NCBI GenBank assembly: GCA_947175495.1
Contig: CAMWNB010000016.1
Span: 1 to 43,808 of the forward strand
DNA length: 43,808 nucleotides
Source: an uncultured Porphyromonadaceae bacterium
GTDB taxonomy: Bacteria; Bacteroidota; Bacteroidia; Bacteroidales; Muribaculaceae
Direction: 5' to 3'
The notes beneath the pieces are model-generated. The model saw only the letters and a list, made by a program, of their open reading frames with translations. It searched no databases and was not told where the DNA came from. Each line of letters begins with the position of its first letter. The stretch's first letter is position 1. Below, one piece after another: positions 23,842-34,194 of the stretch. The translations under genes and the position numbers were made by a program.

Positions 23842-26800
23842 ATGAGAAAGAGAACTTTACTTTGTCTGGCTGTCGCTACGGCGATGTCGGCGGCAGCGCA
23901 AATCCCTGCATCGCGCGGGGCTTCGGCCACACCGTTGCAAGTAAAGCGGATTAACACACTGCAGCATGCAGCCACAGCGCGCCCTGCCGCACCGAAGCGT
24001 GTGGCAGGCGAGGTTCCCGCCAACACCGTAGAAGTGCCCTTCACCCACAACCTCGGCAAAGACGGCCCGGCCGAAGTGGCAAACTACACCTCTGTCAATG
24101 TCAACGGCGACAACCGCGAATGGCTTTTCCGCAAAGTCAATGGCTATGCTTCGTGCATGGCTCCTAATGCCGATAATATAGACGCCAACGACGACTGGCT
24201 CATCACCGTGCCCGTGCACATGACGGCCGGCAACTATGTGCTCTCCTACGAGGTCGGCTACCTGGGCTCGGGAGCAACCGGCGTGGAACTGGACGTGAAA
24301 CTCGGCACTGCTCCCTCCGTCGAGGGGATGATTGCCGAAATCGTGCCCACCACCACCTACGACAAAAAGGACATGACAAAGTACGAGTACAACTGCGCCA
24401 TCCCCGAGGAGGGCTACTACTACATCGGCTTCCACTGCACCACGCCCAAGGCTGCCAAAGGAGCCATCAAGCTCACCAACGTAGGGCTGCGCGCCGGCTC
24501 TGTGGAACCGCCCGTCACCCTCGACCCGCCCGCTGCAGGCACTCTCACATGGGAGCTTGCCCCCAAAGGCGAGCTTAAGGCTACAATCACCTACACCGCC
24601 CCCACCAAGACAAAGAGCGGCGCCGACCTCACTGAAATATCCAGGGTGGAACTCACCTCGCGCTGGGGTGTGGACAAGTTCACCTACGACAATGTGGCGC
24701 CTGGCCAGGTGATTACGGAAGAGGTTGAGATGTACGCCGGCTACAACAACCGCTTCACGGGCGTGGCCTACGCCGGCAACGCGGCAGGCGACATGGTCGA
24801 GCACAAGAACATCTATTGTGGACCCGACAATCCTCTGCCTCCCGCCGACGTGAAACTCACCGTGGCCGACGACTATCGTTCCGCCACGCTTTCGTGGACT
24901 GCCCCCGGCGAAGTGGGCGAGAACGGCGGCTATGTCGACACGGAGAAAATCACATATTATGTGTTCGACGCTTTCGGATCGTACTATGATCCCGCGCTCT
25001 ACACCACCGACCGGACGTCCATCACCATCCAGTATCCCCAGCTCGACGGGCAGGACTTCTTTGCCTATCAGGTGACGGCAGGCATCGACGAGACTTACTA
25101 TTCTCTTGACACCGCCTCCAACATTGCCACCGTGGGCGAGCCCGACGCACTGCCCTTCACCGAGTCGTTCAAGGACGGCTACTACGACGGCATGTGGCTC
25201 ATCGACCCTGCCTCTACCGGCAGCGGCACACAGCAGTACGGCACCATCACCGACGAATACTTCGCCTCGCTCTTCGACCCCGACGACCCCGACGCTCCGG
25301 AGCCTCTGAAATCGCGCGACGGCGACGGAGGATTCTTCTATTGGCTGCCAATCGAGCGCAACGCCGTGTTCGGCCTCGTGTCGGTGCGTGCCGACATCTC
25401 CAAGGCCGCTCATCCCGTTCTCGACTTCTGGTATCAGGGCCAGGGCAGCGTGTTCGACGTGCTTGTGGCCGGCGGAGCAGCCGACCTGAAGGTGGTAAAG
25501 AGCATCGACATGCACTCCGACCCCACCACCGGATGGACTCTCGCCCGTGTGCCTCTCGACGAGTTCAAGGCCGCCGGTGCCGTGCAGTTCGAGCTGCGTC
25601 TCACAGCCGCCCACAACGACGACGAGCACATCTGGAGCGTGCCTTTCGACGCCATACGCGTGCATGACCTTGCCGAGAAGAATCTCGCCCTCGTGGCCAT
25701 GCAGGCGCCCGCATCGGCCGCTCCCGGCGCGGAAATCACCCTCAAGGCACGCGTAGAGAACCTCGGCACAGCCGCTGCCAACGGCGCCTCGCTCGTGCTC
25801 AAGGCCGATGGCGCGGAAGTGTCCTCTGTAGCTCTGCCGGCTCTTGAAGCCAACGCTATCGGCAACTACGAGGTAGCCTACACAGTGCCCGTCAACGCTC
25901 CCGGGGAAATAAAGCTCGCCCTCAGTGTGGTGTTTGAAGGCGACGCCCTGGCCGGCGACAACACGGCTGAAGCCACTCTTGCCGTTACGCGCAAAGACTT
26001 CGCCACCGTAGCCGACCTCTCGGCCACCGTAGCCGACGATGTTGTGACGCTCGCATGGTCGGCTCCCGTCAACGGTGCTTCCGAGCCCAAGGCCATCGAC
26101 GAGGATTTTGAAAGCGAGGACTATGCTCCCATGACCACGGCCGGCGTCGGGGAATGGACGGTTCACGACGGCGACGGCGCGAAAACCTACAATGTGTTCC
26201 GCGAGCTGTACAATCCCGCTCAGACGCAGCCCATGGCGTTCCAGCTCTTCAACCGCGACGTGGCCCAGGTGCCGGCTTCTTATTATGACGACGCCGCCGC
26301 CCACAGCGGCAGCAGCTTCATGCTCGCTCCCAGCGCGCAGGGTGCACAGAACGACAATTGGCTCATCTCGCCTGAGCTCAGCGGCGAGGCGCAGACAGTC
26401 ACCTTCTGGGCACGCAGCTACATTGTGGCATGGCCCGAGACCATCTCGGTGTACTATTCCACCACGGATGCCTCCGTGGAGGCTTTCACAGCAGAAGTGA
26501 CCGTGGCAGGACTGCCCGAAAGCCGCGAGCTGCCCGAGGAGTGGACGCAGTACAGCTTCACTCTTCCTGCCGGCGCCACGCACTTCGCTTTCCGCCACGA
26601 CAGCTACGACACGCTGGCACTCTTCCTCGACGACGTCAGCTTCGAGGGCATGCCCGACATCCCCGCCGACCTGGCTGTGACAGGCTATCATGTGTTCTGC
26701 AACGGACGTCAGCTCACCGACGAACCCGTCGAGGCTCTCACCTATGTGCACAAGCCTCTGGAGGGCATCTCCGAGGACGGCGACTACGACTTCGCCTATA

Positions 26801-27021
26801 CCGTCGTGCCCGTCTACAACCATGGCGGCGCAGGCCATGTCAGCAACGAAGCCAAAGTTTCGCTCACCCTCAGCGGCATCATCGAGATTGCCATCGGCGA
26901 TGTGGACGCGGCAACTGCCGTCTACACCCTCTCCGGCATCCGCGTGGCTGCCTCCGACATCACCCCCGGCATCTACATCATCGTCCGCGGCGACAAAGCC
27001 GAGAAGGCGCTGATAAAGTAA
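23842..27021 (+). CDS. Secreted multidomain adhesin-like protein with T9SS-like tail
   Basis: A 1059-aa secreted protein with signal peptide MRKRTLLCLAVATAMSAAAQ. Modules in order: a jelly-roll region (about 65-215) with NDDWLITVPVHMTAGNYVLSYEV; an Fn3/Ig-like stretch (about 225-430); a choice-of-anchor/cleaved-adhesin module starting LPFTESFKDG (about 435-610); a CARDB-like domain (about 615-715); a second cleaved-adhesin module with IDEDFESEDYAPMT and NDNWLISPEL (about 750-930); and an Fn3-like domain. The end, AVYTLSGIRVAASDITPGIYI, resembles a type A sorting signal of the type IX secretion system. Expected to be surface-attached or released. Ligand unknown. A bidirectional terminator follows. 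Confidence 0.75.
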   Translation: MRKRTLLCLAVATAMSAAAQIPASRGASATPLQVKRINTLQHAATARPAAPKRVAGEVPANTVEVPFTHNLGKDGPAEVANYTSVNVNGDNREWLFRKVNGYASCMAPNADNIDANDDWLITVPVHMTAGNYVLSYEVGYLGSGATGVELDVKLGTAPSVEGMIAEIVPTTTYDKKDMTKYEYNCAIPEEGYYYIGFHCTTPKAAKGAIKLTNVGLRAGSVEPPVTLDPPAAGTLTWELAPKGELKATITYTAPTKTKSGADLTEISRVELTSRWGVDKFTYDNVAPGQVITEEVEMYAGYNNRFTGVAYAGNAAGDMVEHKNIYCGPDNPLPPADVKLTVADDYRSATLSWTAPGEVGENGGYVDTEKITYYVFDAFGSYYDPALYTTDRTSITIQYPQLDGQDFFAYQVTAGIDETYYSLDTASNIATVGEPDALPFTESFKDGYYDGMWLIDPASTGSGTQQYGTITDEYFASLFDPDDPDAPEPLKSRDGDGGFFYWLPIERNAVFGLVSVRADISKAAHPVLDFWYQGQGSVFDVLVAGGAADLKVVKSIDMHSDPTTGWTLARVPLDEFKAAGAVQFELRLTAAHNDDEHIWSVPFDAIRVHDLAEKNLALVAMQAPASAAPGAEITLKARVENLGTAAANGASLVLKADGAEVSSVALPALEANAIGNYEVAYTVPVNAPGEIKLALSVVFEGDALAGDNTAEATLAVTRKDFATVADLSATVADDVVTLAWSAPVNGASEPKAIDEDFESEDYAPMTTAGVGEWTVHDGDGAKTYNVFRELYNPAQTQPMAFQLFNRDVAQVPASYYDDAAAHSGSSFMLAPSAQGAQNDNWLISPELSGEAQTVTFWARSYIVAWPETISVYYSTTDASVEAFTAEVTVAGLPESRELPEEWTQYSFTLPAGATHFAFRHDSYDTLALFLDDVSFEGMPDIPADLAVTGYHVFCNGRQLTDEPVEALTYVHKPLEGISEDGDYDFAYTVVPVYNHGGAGHVSNEAKVSLTLSGIIEIAIGDVDAATAVYTLSGIRVAASDITPGIYIIVRGDKAEKALIK

Positions 27022-27041
27022 GCCCGATACTCTGATATGAC

Positions 27042-27074
27042 AAAAGCCCTCCGCGCCGAGCGCGGAGGGCTTTT
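27042..27074. terminator. Bidirectional terminator
   Basis: 15-bp perfect stem AAAAGCCCTCCGCGC / GCGCGGAGGGCTTTT with a CGA loop, between the convergent adhesin (plus) and groEL (minus) genes. A and T runs on both sides let it work in both directions. Confidence 0.93.
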
Positions 27075-27100
27075 CGTATGATGGTCGGAGGGTTGGGGGA

Positions 27101-28741
<1,641 letters not shown>

Positions 28742-28778
28742 TTATGATTTTGTTTTTACGATTATACTATACCTGAAT

Positions 28779-29054
28779 TTATTTTTCGATAATGGCGAGC
28801 ACTTCGTTCTGGCGCATTACGAGCACCTTTTCGCCGTCGACTTCCAGCTCGGTGCCGGCGTACTTGCCGTAGTACACTTCGTTGCCTTCGGCCAGTACCA
28901 TTTCTTCGTCCTTAGTGCCGTTGCCCACGGCGATCACTGTGCCTTTAAGGGGCTTTTCCTTCGCGCTGTCGGGGATGATGATACCGTTGATGGTTGTTTC
29001 TTCTGCTGCGGTCGGGCGGATGATCACGCGGTCGGCCAGGGGTTTAAGTTTCAT
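28779..29054 (-). CDS. groES: Co-chaperonin GroES
   Basis: A 91-aa 10-kDa co-chaperonin that caps the GroEL ring. It starts [19 protein letters not shown]. The mobile loop ([16 protein letters not shown]) and the VIAVGNG and EVLAIIEK segments are typical. ATG 29054 is chosen because an upstream in-frame extension carries no family similarity. It is first in the groESL operon. The upstream region lacks a TAnnTTTG box and a CIRCE element, but holds a sigma-54-like sequence (29105-29120). Confidence 0.98.
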   Translation of the reverse strand: MKLKPLADRVIIRPTAAEETTINGIIIPDSAKEKPLKGTVIAVGNGTKDEEMVLAEGNEVYYGKYAGTELEVDGEKVLVMRQNEVLAIIEK

Positions 29055-29104
29055 AGTATGCGTAAATTTATATGTTTTTTTGTTATAGTCTCTGCCTGTG
29101 GTAA

Positions 29105-29120
29105 TGCATATTCCGTGCCA
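29105..29120 (-). promoter_or_regulatory. Sigma-54-like -24/-12 sequence before groES
   Basis: On the minus strand TGGCACGGAATATGCA, against the sigma-54 consensus TGGCACGnnnnTTGCA. One position differs, and GG and GC are exactly 10 nt apart. The predicted start at about 29094 gives a leader of about 40 nt. No other promoter match is seen in 29055-29234. A chance match is possible. Confidence 0.4.
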
Positions 29121-29234
29121 AATGCCACAAACGCGCCGACGGCTGACAAAATGTCGCTTTTTTCGGCACGTCACCACTATAACACCCGCAGGCTCACAAA
29201 GTTCAACCCTGCGTCGAGGCGTGGCAGAAACGCG

Positions 29235-31250
29235 TCAGAAGCGGGGCGTTATGCCCACGAACAGCTCGAAATTGATGCCGGGCATGGGGCGCGACAGCAC
29301 CGACAGATAGTCCTCGTTGAAGAGATTGTTGACGGCCAGTTTCACCGACAGGTCCATCGGGCGCAGGCGCAGTTCCTTGCCCAGCTCGATGTTGCTCATG
29401 TAGTAGGGCGGCAGGTAGCCGGTGAGGCTTTGCTCGTTGCTCGACATGGTGTGGCGCTGCGAATAGTGGCACCACTTGTAGAGCACGCTCCAGCCGCGCC
29501 ATGCGGCGCGCAGCGTGGCCGACGCCGAGCGCAGCGGAACATAGGGCAGCTGCTTGCCCACGGAGTTGTCGGCATCGCTGACGGGCTCGCCGTCGTTGAC
29601 CGACGGTGTCCATGAAAACGACGCACCCGCGTCCACCTGCCAGCCGTGCGCCGGGATGAGGCTGAGATCGGCACGCGTCTCTATGCCGTAGGCGTGCACG
29701 CGCATGACGTTGCGCGGCGAGAAGAAGCCTTTGGGCGTGGGAAGCCACATTATCCAGTCGTCGATGCGCGAGTCAAACCATCCTGCGCTTCCGGTAAGGC
29801 GATATAACCCCGTGCGTCCGGTCTCGAACGACAGGTCGGCGTCGTAGCTGAAGCCGTGCTCGGGACGCAGGTCGGGGTTGCCGCCGGGCAGGAAGTACAT
29901 GTCGTTGACGGTGGGGAAGCGATAGTTGCGGGCTATGGATGCGCGCGCCGTAAGGCCGGCTGCGGGCCACAGCACGGCTTCGGCGGCCAGCGAGGGCATC
30001 AGCGGCGCCGTGTGTCCGGCGTTTATTTCCTCGCGCAGCACCAGCGATATGCCGGTGCGGTCGGTGGGGCGCCAGCGTCCTGTGGCCGAAGCCGCGAGTT
30101 CGGCGCGCTCCGCGTCGTAGCCCACGGTGGCATTGCCTCCTCCGGCCGTGACCACGCTGCGGTCGTGGCTGCGCACCGTGTGCTGCCGTGCCGACAGCGA
30201 CACGGCGAAGTTCCACCGTCTTGATGGCGAGTATTCGCCGTCGGCGCGTCCGTAGAAGCTGTTCACATAGCTGCGTGCGCGTGTCATGGTGTTCATCACT
30301 CCCTCGGCGGCTTCGCGGCGGTAGTCGTAGTGTGTCTGCGCATAAACGTAGCCGGCGTGCACGGTGCTTTTCCACTTCGGGGCGAAATGTTCCCATGTGG
30401 CCACTGCGCGCAGCGTCTGCTCGCGCTGCCGGTTTTCAAAACTGCGCTCGTCGCCGTAGTCGGTGGTGAGCATCGGCAGCTCTCGGTCGGAGTGCGTGTA
30501 CCATGCGCTGAGACCTATGCTGTTGTCGCCGTCGCGGTAGAACACGTCCTGCAGCGCATGCAGGTCCTTGAACGCGCCGCTGCGGTTGCGCTCGCGCGGG
30601 TGATACTGGCCTGTGATGTTGTGGTTGTCGTCGTAGATGTTCTCCTTCTTGTCGTGGTTGATATAGGAATAGTCGTTGGCCGACGACGAGTAGACCACGC
30701 GGGTGCTCGACCGCCAGCGTGCGCTGCCGTAGCTGATGCGGGCAAATTCGTCGAAGGTGCTGAACGAGCCTATGCCCTGAATGTACTGCACCTTCAGTCC
30801 CTCGGGTGGCACGGGTGCCGTCGACAGCTGCACCAGGCCTCCGAGGCCGCCGCTGCTTTCGCCCAGCGATGAGTTGCCGTGAAGCAGCGCTGCCTTGTCG
30901 ATGAAGTACGACGGAATGGTGGAGAAGTCGGTCATGCCCAGCATGGGATTGGTCAGCGGCATGCCGTTCCATGTCACCTGCGTGTGGCTGGGCGATGTGC
31001 CGCGGAAAGCCACGGTCGACAGCGTGGCGCGTCCGTAGCTCTTCACGAACACCGACGAGTTGTAGCTGAGCACGTCGGCCATCGACAGCGCTATGTTCTC
31101 CTTCAGCGCCAGAGAGTCGAAGGTGGTTTTCACAATGCCGGTCTCCTTGATGGGGCGTTTGCCGCTCACCACCACCTCGCGCAGCTCCTGTGTCTGCGCG
31201 GCGGACGATGCGAGGCATAGCGACAGCAATATGAACGCAGGTGTCCTCAT
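29235..31250 (-). CDS. btuB: BtuB-like TonB-dependent cobalamin receptor
   Basis: A 671-aa outer-membrane receptor importing corrinoids with energy from TonB. It has a signal peptide (to about 19), a TonB-box-like REVVVSG, a plug domain (about 35-150, with [22 protein letters not shown]) and a 22-strand barrel ending in an aromatic residue ([12 protein letters not shown]). The usual Bacteroidota N-terminal carboxypeptidase-like domain is absent, as in BtuB. Its start overlaps the stop of the BtuG-like gene by 4 nt (ATGA). The assignment rests on this context plus a cobalamin riboswitch at the head of the operon. Corrinoid type is unknown. Confidence 0.85.
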   Translation of the reverse strand: MRTPAFILLSLCLASSAAQTQELREVVVSGKRPIKETGIVKTTFDSLALKENIALSMADVLSYNSSVFVKSYGRATLSTVAFRGTSPSHTQVTWNGMPLTNPMLGMTDFSTIPSYFIDKAALLHGNSSLGESSGGLGGLVQLSTAPVPPEGLKVQYIQGIGSFSTFDEFARISYGSARWRSSTRVVYSSSANDYSYINHDKKENIYDDNHNITGQYHPRERNRSGAFKDLHALQDVFYRDGDNSIGLSAWYTHSDRELPMLTTDYGDERSFENRQREQTLRAVATWEHFAPKWKSTVHAGYVYAQTHYDYRREAAEGVMNTMTRARSYVNSFYGRADGEYSPSRRWNFAVSLSARQHTVRSHDRSVVTAGGGNATVGYDAERAELAASATGRWRPTDRTGISLVLREEINAGHTAPLMPSLAAEAVLWPAAGLTARASIARNYRFPTVNDMYFLPGGNPDLRPEHGFSYDADLSFETGRTGLYRLTGSAGWFDSRIDDWIMWLPTPKGFFSPRNVMRVHAYGIETRADLSLIPAHGWQVDAGASFSWTPSVNDGEPVSDADNSVGKQLPYVPLRSASATLRAAWRGWSVLYKWCHYSQRHTMSSNEQSLTGYLPPYYMSNIELGKELRLRPMDLSVKLAVNNLFNEDYLSVLSRPMPGINFELFVGITPRF

Positions 31251-32311
31251 TTCCAGCAGAAGGCTCCGGGGGTTATGCCTGTGGCGAAGCGGTCGGTCAG
31301 TTCGCCATGCGGGTTGTAGCGGTAGATTGTGGCTGCCTGCTGATAGTCGGCGGCATCGGCCACATACAGGTCGCCGTCGTGCGGGCTCACGGTGAGGCTG
31401 TAAAAGCGTCCGTTGGCAGGCTCGCGCACGAATGGCACGTCCGGCAGCTGCGCGTCGTCAGTGGCCATGCGCCACACGTCGCCGTTTATCCAGTAGAGTG
31501 TGTCGCCTGCGGCGTTCAATGTCAGCTGCATGGGCGAGTCGTCGAGGTCGAAGATATAGCTGCGTTCCACCTCGAAGCGGTCGAGGTCGATGCACATGAG
31601 CCGCGGCCGTTCATGTCCGAGAGGGTTGCCGTAGAAGCCGCCGTCGGTGAGCACCCACAGGCGCCCGTCGCGGTCGAGGGCTATGGAGCGCGGCTGTATG
31701 CCCACCTCCAGGCGTTCGGCCACGCGGTCGGTGTGTGTGTCAATCTTTATTATGGAGTTCTGGTAGCTCCAGCAGTTGCAGTACACATAGTCGCCCCGCT
31801 GCACCATCTGCTCCGTCGAGCCGGATTCGGCGCTCATTCCGGGCACGGCGATGTGGCCCGTCACCTCGTAGCGCTCGGGATTGACTATGAATATGCGGTT
31901 GTCCCACAATTGCGTTATGTAGGCCTTCGTGTCGCTCACGAAGTGCATGTAGCGCGGCGAGGTGAGGTTTTCTATGCGTCCTGTCTCGCGCAGGTTGTCG
32001 GCATCGACGGCAAACACCACATGGCTGTTGTTCACCACAATCCATCCGCGGCCGCCGTGCATGGTCATCGACTGGGCCACATCGCCCAGCTTCATGCCGT
32101 TGGCCCGGAAAAACACTTCGTTCTGCACCGTGCGCGTGGCGGGGTCGTAGTAGCTCAGCGTGCTGTTGCCGTACTGGAAGTTGCCCTCGCACACAATAAA
32201 AAGGCCATCGTCGGGCACCGTCAGGTCCTCGGCATGGCCGTAATCCCACTTCATGCAGCCCGTGAGGGCCGCACAAAGCAGGGTCGCAGAAAAGAAGTGT
32301 CGGAAAGTCAT
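31247..32311 (-). CDS. btuG: BtuG-like surface lipoprotein (YncE/DUF5074 propeller)
   Basis: A 354-aa lipoprotein with lipobox LTGC (C19), predicted to be a seven-bladed propeller (YNPHGEL, LDRDGRLWVLTDGG and VSPHDGDLYVADAADYQQ are blade-type repeats). In Bacteroides, BtuG proteins of this fold sit on the cell surface, bind B12 very tightly and pass it to BtuB. The identical gene order (BtuG then BtuB, 4-nt overlap) and the upstream cobalamin riboswitch support the same role. The start directly abuts the stop of the previous gene (no gap). The specific corrinoid-contact residues cannot be named here. Confidence 0.75.
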   Translation of the reverse strand: MTFRHFFSATLLCAALTGCMKWDYGHAEDLTVPDDGLFIVCEGNFQYGNSTLSYYDPATRTVQNEVFFRANGMKLGDVAQSMTMHGGRGWIVVNNSHVVFAVDADNLRETGRIENLTSPRYMHFVSDTKAYITQLWDNRIFIVNPERYEVTGHIAVPGMSAESGSTEQMVQRGDYVYCNCWSYQNSIIKIDTHTDRVAERLEVGIQPRSIALDRDGRLWVLTDGGFYGNPLGHERPRLMCIDLDRFEVERSYIFDLDDSPMQLTLNAAGDTLYWINGDVWRMATDDAQLPDVPFVREPANGRFYSLTVSPHDGDLYVADAADYQQAATIYRYNPHGELTDRFATGITPGAFCWK

Positions 32312-33172
32312 TTACTTGGCGAAGCGCACGGCCACGTCGTCGAAGGCGAAGTAGGCGGGCTCGTTAAGGCCCCATTTGCCGCGCAGGTCGGCGCTGCCGT
32401 CCATGTTGAACTCGATTTTGGCCACGTCGCCCAGCGGGGTGAGGTCCCACTTGGTCCATTCGTTCACGATTTTGTCCTTGCCGTCGCAGAGCAGAAACTC
32501 GCAGGTGCCCGTCTCGGCTCCGGTCTTGTCGTAGCCGATGGCGATGATTTTGAACCATGTGTCGGCGCCGGCTGCCGCGCAATAGGCGTTGCCGTTGAGC
32601 AGGGTGGAGTAGGTGTAGGCCGTGTTGGTCACATACATGTGGTCGACCGTGCGCTCCACGCCGTCGGCAAAGGTGAGCGCGGGCAGTTGGTCCTTGTAGC
32701 TTTCGCCGTCCACATAGCCGTTGTGCACGCAGAAGTTGCGCGAGCCGTTGTGGCCTGCGGCTCCCTCGCTTCCGGTGTTGACGCAGAGCTGGCGTGTGTA
32801 GTCAAGACCTTCGATCGTTGCCGTGTAGTACGACGACACTGCCGCACCGCCGTCCCAATAAGGGCCGCCGCCGAGCAGGCCGCCGGCCAGCTCAGTGTTG
32901 CCGCTGTCGTGCCATGCGTAGCCCGTCCAGGCAAAGTCGTTGTACAGCAGTGCGCCGCCGTATTCCACGTTGTCGATGAGGTCGCTCCATGTGCTGATGG
33001 TCACGTCGGTGCGGTTCTCGAAGTTGTAGGGTGCGAAATGCGCGTCGGCGTCCTCGAAGGTGAGTGTGCGGAGTTCGTAGCCGGGGCCGCCGGGCACGTT
33101 GGGTTCGTCATCGTTGCTGCAGGCGGTGGCAAGCAGCGCCAGGGGGATAAGATACAGTGCTTTTTTGAACAT
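32312..33172 (-). CDS. DUF4465-type lipoprotein of the B12 operon
   Basis: A 286-aa lipoprotein (lipobox LLATACS, C18). The start is set at ATG 33172, not at an earlier in-frame ATG inside the riboswitch leader. The mature part looks like a jelly-roll fold of the DUF4465 type: LTFEDADAHFAPYNF at the start, WSDLIDNVEYGGALLY, YCAAAGADTWFKIIAIG, and FAFDDVAVRF at the end. It is first in the riboswitch-controlled operon with BtuG- and BtuB-like genes, so it probably binds a corrinoid or helps its capture on the cell surface. Accessory corrinoid-binding lipoproteins (BtuH) are known in gut Bacteroidota; whether this is one cannot be decided here. Confidence 0.72.
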   Translation of the reverse strand: MFKKALYLIPLALLATACSNDDEPNVPGGPGYELRTLTFEDADAHFAPYNFENRTDVTISTWSDLIDNVEYGGALLYNDFAWTGYAWHDSGNTELAGGLLGGGPYWDGGAAVSSYYTATIEGLDYTRQLCVNTGSEGAAGHNGSRNFCVHNGYVDGESYKDQLPALTFADGVERTVDHMYVTNTAYTYSTLLNGNAYCAAAGADTWFKIIAIGYDKTGAETGTCEFLLCDGKDKIVNEWTKWDLTPLGDVAKIEFNMDGSADLRGKWGLNEPAYFAFDDVAVRFAK

Positions 33173-33311
33173 GAGTTTTGATTTAGTAGAAAAAAGACTG
33201 ATTTGCCGCCGTCGGCCGCGTGCGCCTGTCGCATGGCTGTGCAATCCCGCGGTGAGTGCTGTGCCTGTGCTTCGATTTCGTCCCGTTGTCCTGCGGGCGA
33301 CAAATCAAGAA

Positions 33312-33483
33312 AGAGCCTCGGCAGGTTTTCTGACTTGCCCTCTTTCGCCGCCCCGGCGCCTTCTCGGGGCAGTGGCCCCAATGGCATGATGCTTCGCAGC
33401 GCGGCTGCTCCAAGGCAGCCGGAGAGCTCACAGCAGCAGGAACTGTGCCGGACTCACACCGGCTTCCCTTCGCCTAAGCGCCG
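33312..33483 (-). ncRNA. Cobalamin riboswitch
   Basis: The minus strand has the conserved parts in order: GGGAAGCCGGTGTGAGTCCGGC, then CCTGCTGCTGTGA, the B12 box GCCACTG (33370-33376), GAGAAGGC, and AAGTCAGAAAACCTGCC (close to the AGTCAGGAGACCTGCC signature). It begins right after the promoter. About 140 nt separate the aptamer from the ATG at 33172. High cobalamin should shut off the downstream uptake genes. A long leader without a clear T-tailed hairpin suggests control of translation rather than of termination. Boundaries are approximate. Confidence 0.93.
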
Positions 33484-33484
33484 G

Positions 33485-33515
33485 CAAAATTAACCAATTC
33501 TCCCGACATACGCAA
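33485..33515 (-). promoter_or_regulatory. Promoter of the B12-uptake operon
   Basis: On the minus strand TTG (33513-33515), exactly 20 nt, then TAATTTTG (33485-33492). Transcription would start at the 5' edge of the riboswitch. Confidence 0.75.
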
Positions 33516-33540
33516 CCCCGTGTATTCAAAAATATCCTGC

Positions 33541-33553
33541 AGAGACGGTCTCT
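33541..33553 (-). terminator. Weak hairpin after bioD
   Basis: AGAGA / TCTCT around a short centre at the bioD stop codon, followed on the minus strand a few nt later by ATTTTT. Too short to be convincing, but it is the only candidate between bioD and the riboswitch promoter. Confidence 0.2.
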
Positions 33554-34194
33554 TACATGGTGGGGAGGTCGAGCAGCGGAGTGGCGGGGAAGTGGCGGGA
33601 GAGGTAGCGGGCGATGTAGGCTCGGGTGTCGGCGGCGATTACGGGGTCGGTGTCGAAATGGTGGTTGTAGACCACGGCGGCGAGTTCGATGCCACGGTGT
33701 GCGATGGCTTCGAGCGACAGCACCGTGTGGTTGATGGAGCCCAGGCGTCCGTTCGTCACGAGCACCACGGGCAGCCGGTGCGCGGCCACATAGTCGATGG
33801 TGCTGACATCGTCGGTCACGGGCACCATGAGGCCGCCGGCGCCCTCGAGCAGCACGCAGTCGTAGAGGCCGAGCAGGCGCCCGGTTGCGGCTTCGACGAG
33901 GCCGAGGTCAATCTCGCGGCCGTCGATGCGGGCGGCGAGCTGGGCCGAGGCGGGGTAGGAGAATATGATGGGCGCGGTGGTGTGGTCGAGGTCTACAGGC
34001 TGCAGTTCCATGCCGCAGAGGCGGCGGTGGGCCTCGATGTCCTCCGACGAGTCGGTGCAGCCGGTCTGGATGAATTTCTGGGTGATGACGCTGCGGCCTT
34101 CGGCGGCAATCTGCTGTGCCAGCCAGGCGGTGGCGTAGGTCTTGCCGGCGTCGGTGTCGATGCCGCTTATGAAGAGGACGCGATGGGATGTCAT
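33553..34194 (-). CDS. bioD: Dethiobiotin synthetase
   Basis: A 213-aa cytoplasmic enzyme that closes the ureido ring of dethiobiotin from 7,8-diaminopelargonate, CO2 and ATP. The P-loop-like GIDTDAGKTYATAWLA is at residues 10-25. LLEGAGGLMVPVTDD (about 110-125) is the typical substrate and magnesium segment, and VTNGRLGSINHTVLSLEAI follows. Length is slightly below the E. coli protein. It is last in the bio operon, its start overlapping the upstream bioG-bioC gene by 4 nt. Confidence 0.95.
   Translation of the reverse strand: MTSHRVLFISGIDTDAGKTYATAWLAQQIAAEGRSVITQKFIQTGCTDSSEDIEAHRRLCGMELQPVDLDHTTAPIIFSYPASAQLAARIDGREIDLGLVEAATGRLLGLYDCVLLEGAGGLMVPVTDDVSTIDYVAAHRLPVVLVTNGRLGSINHTVLSLEAIAHRGIELAAVVYNHHFDTDPVIAADTRAYIARYLSRHFPATPLLDLPTM

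Noticed and set aside
29055..29234. CIRCE/HrcA operator before groES
   Set aside because: No TTAGCACTC-N9-GAGTGCTAA or close variant in this stretch.
33173..33244. Earlier ATG for the DUF4465-type gene
   Set aside because: It lies in the riboswitch leader and adds a basic hydrophilic tail before the lipoprotein signal.
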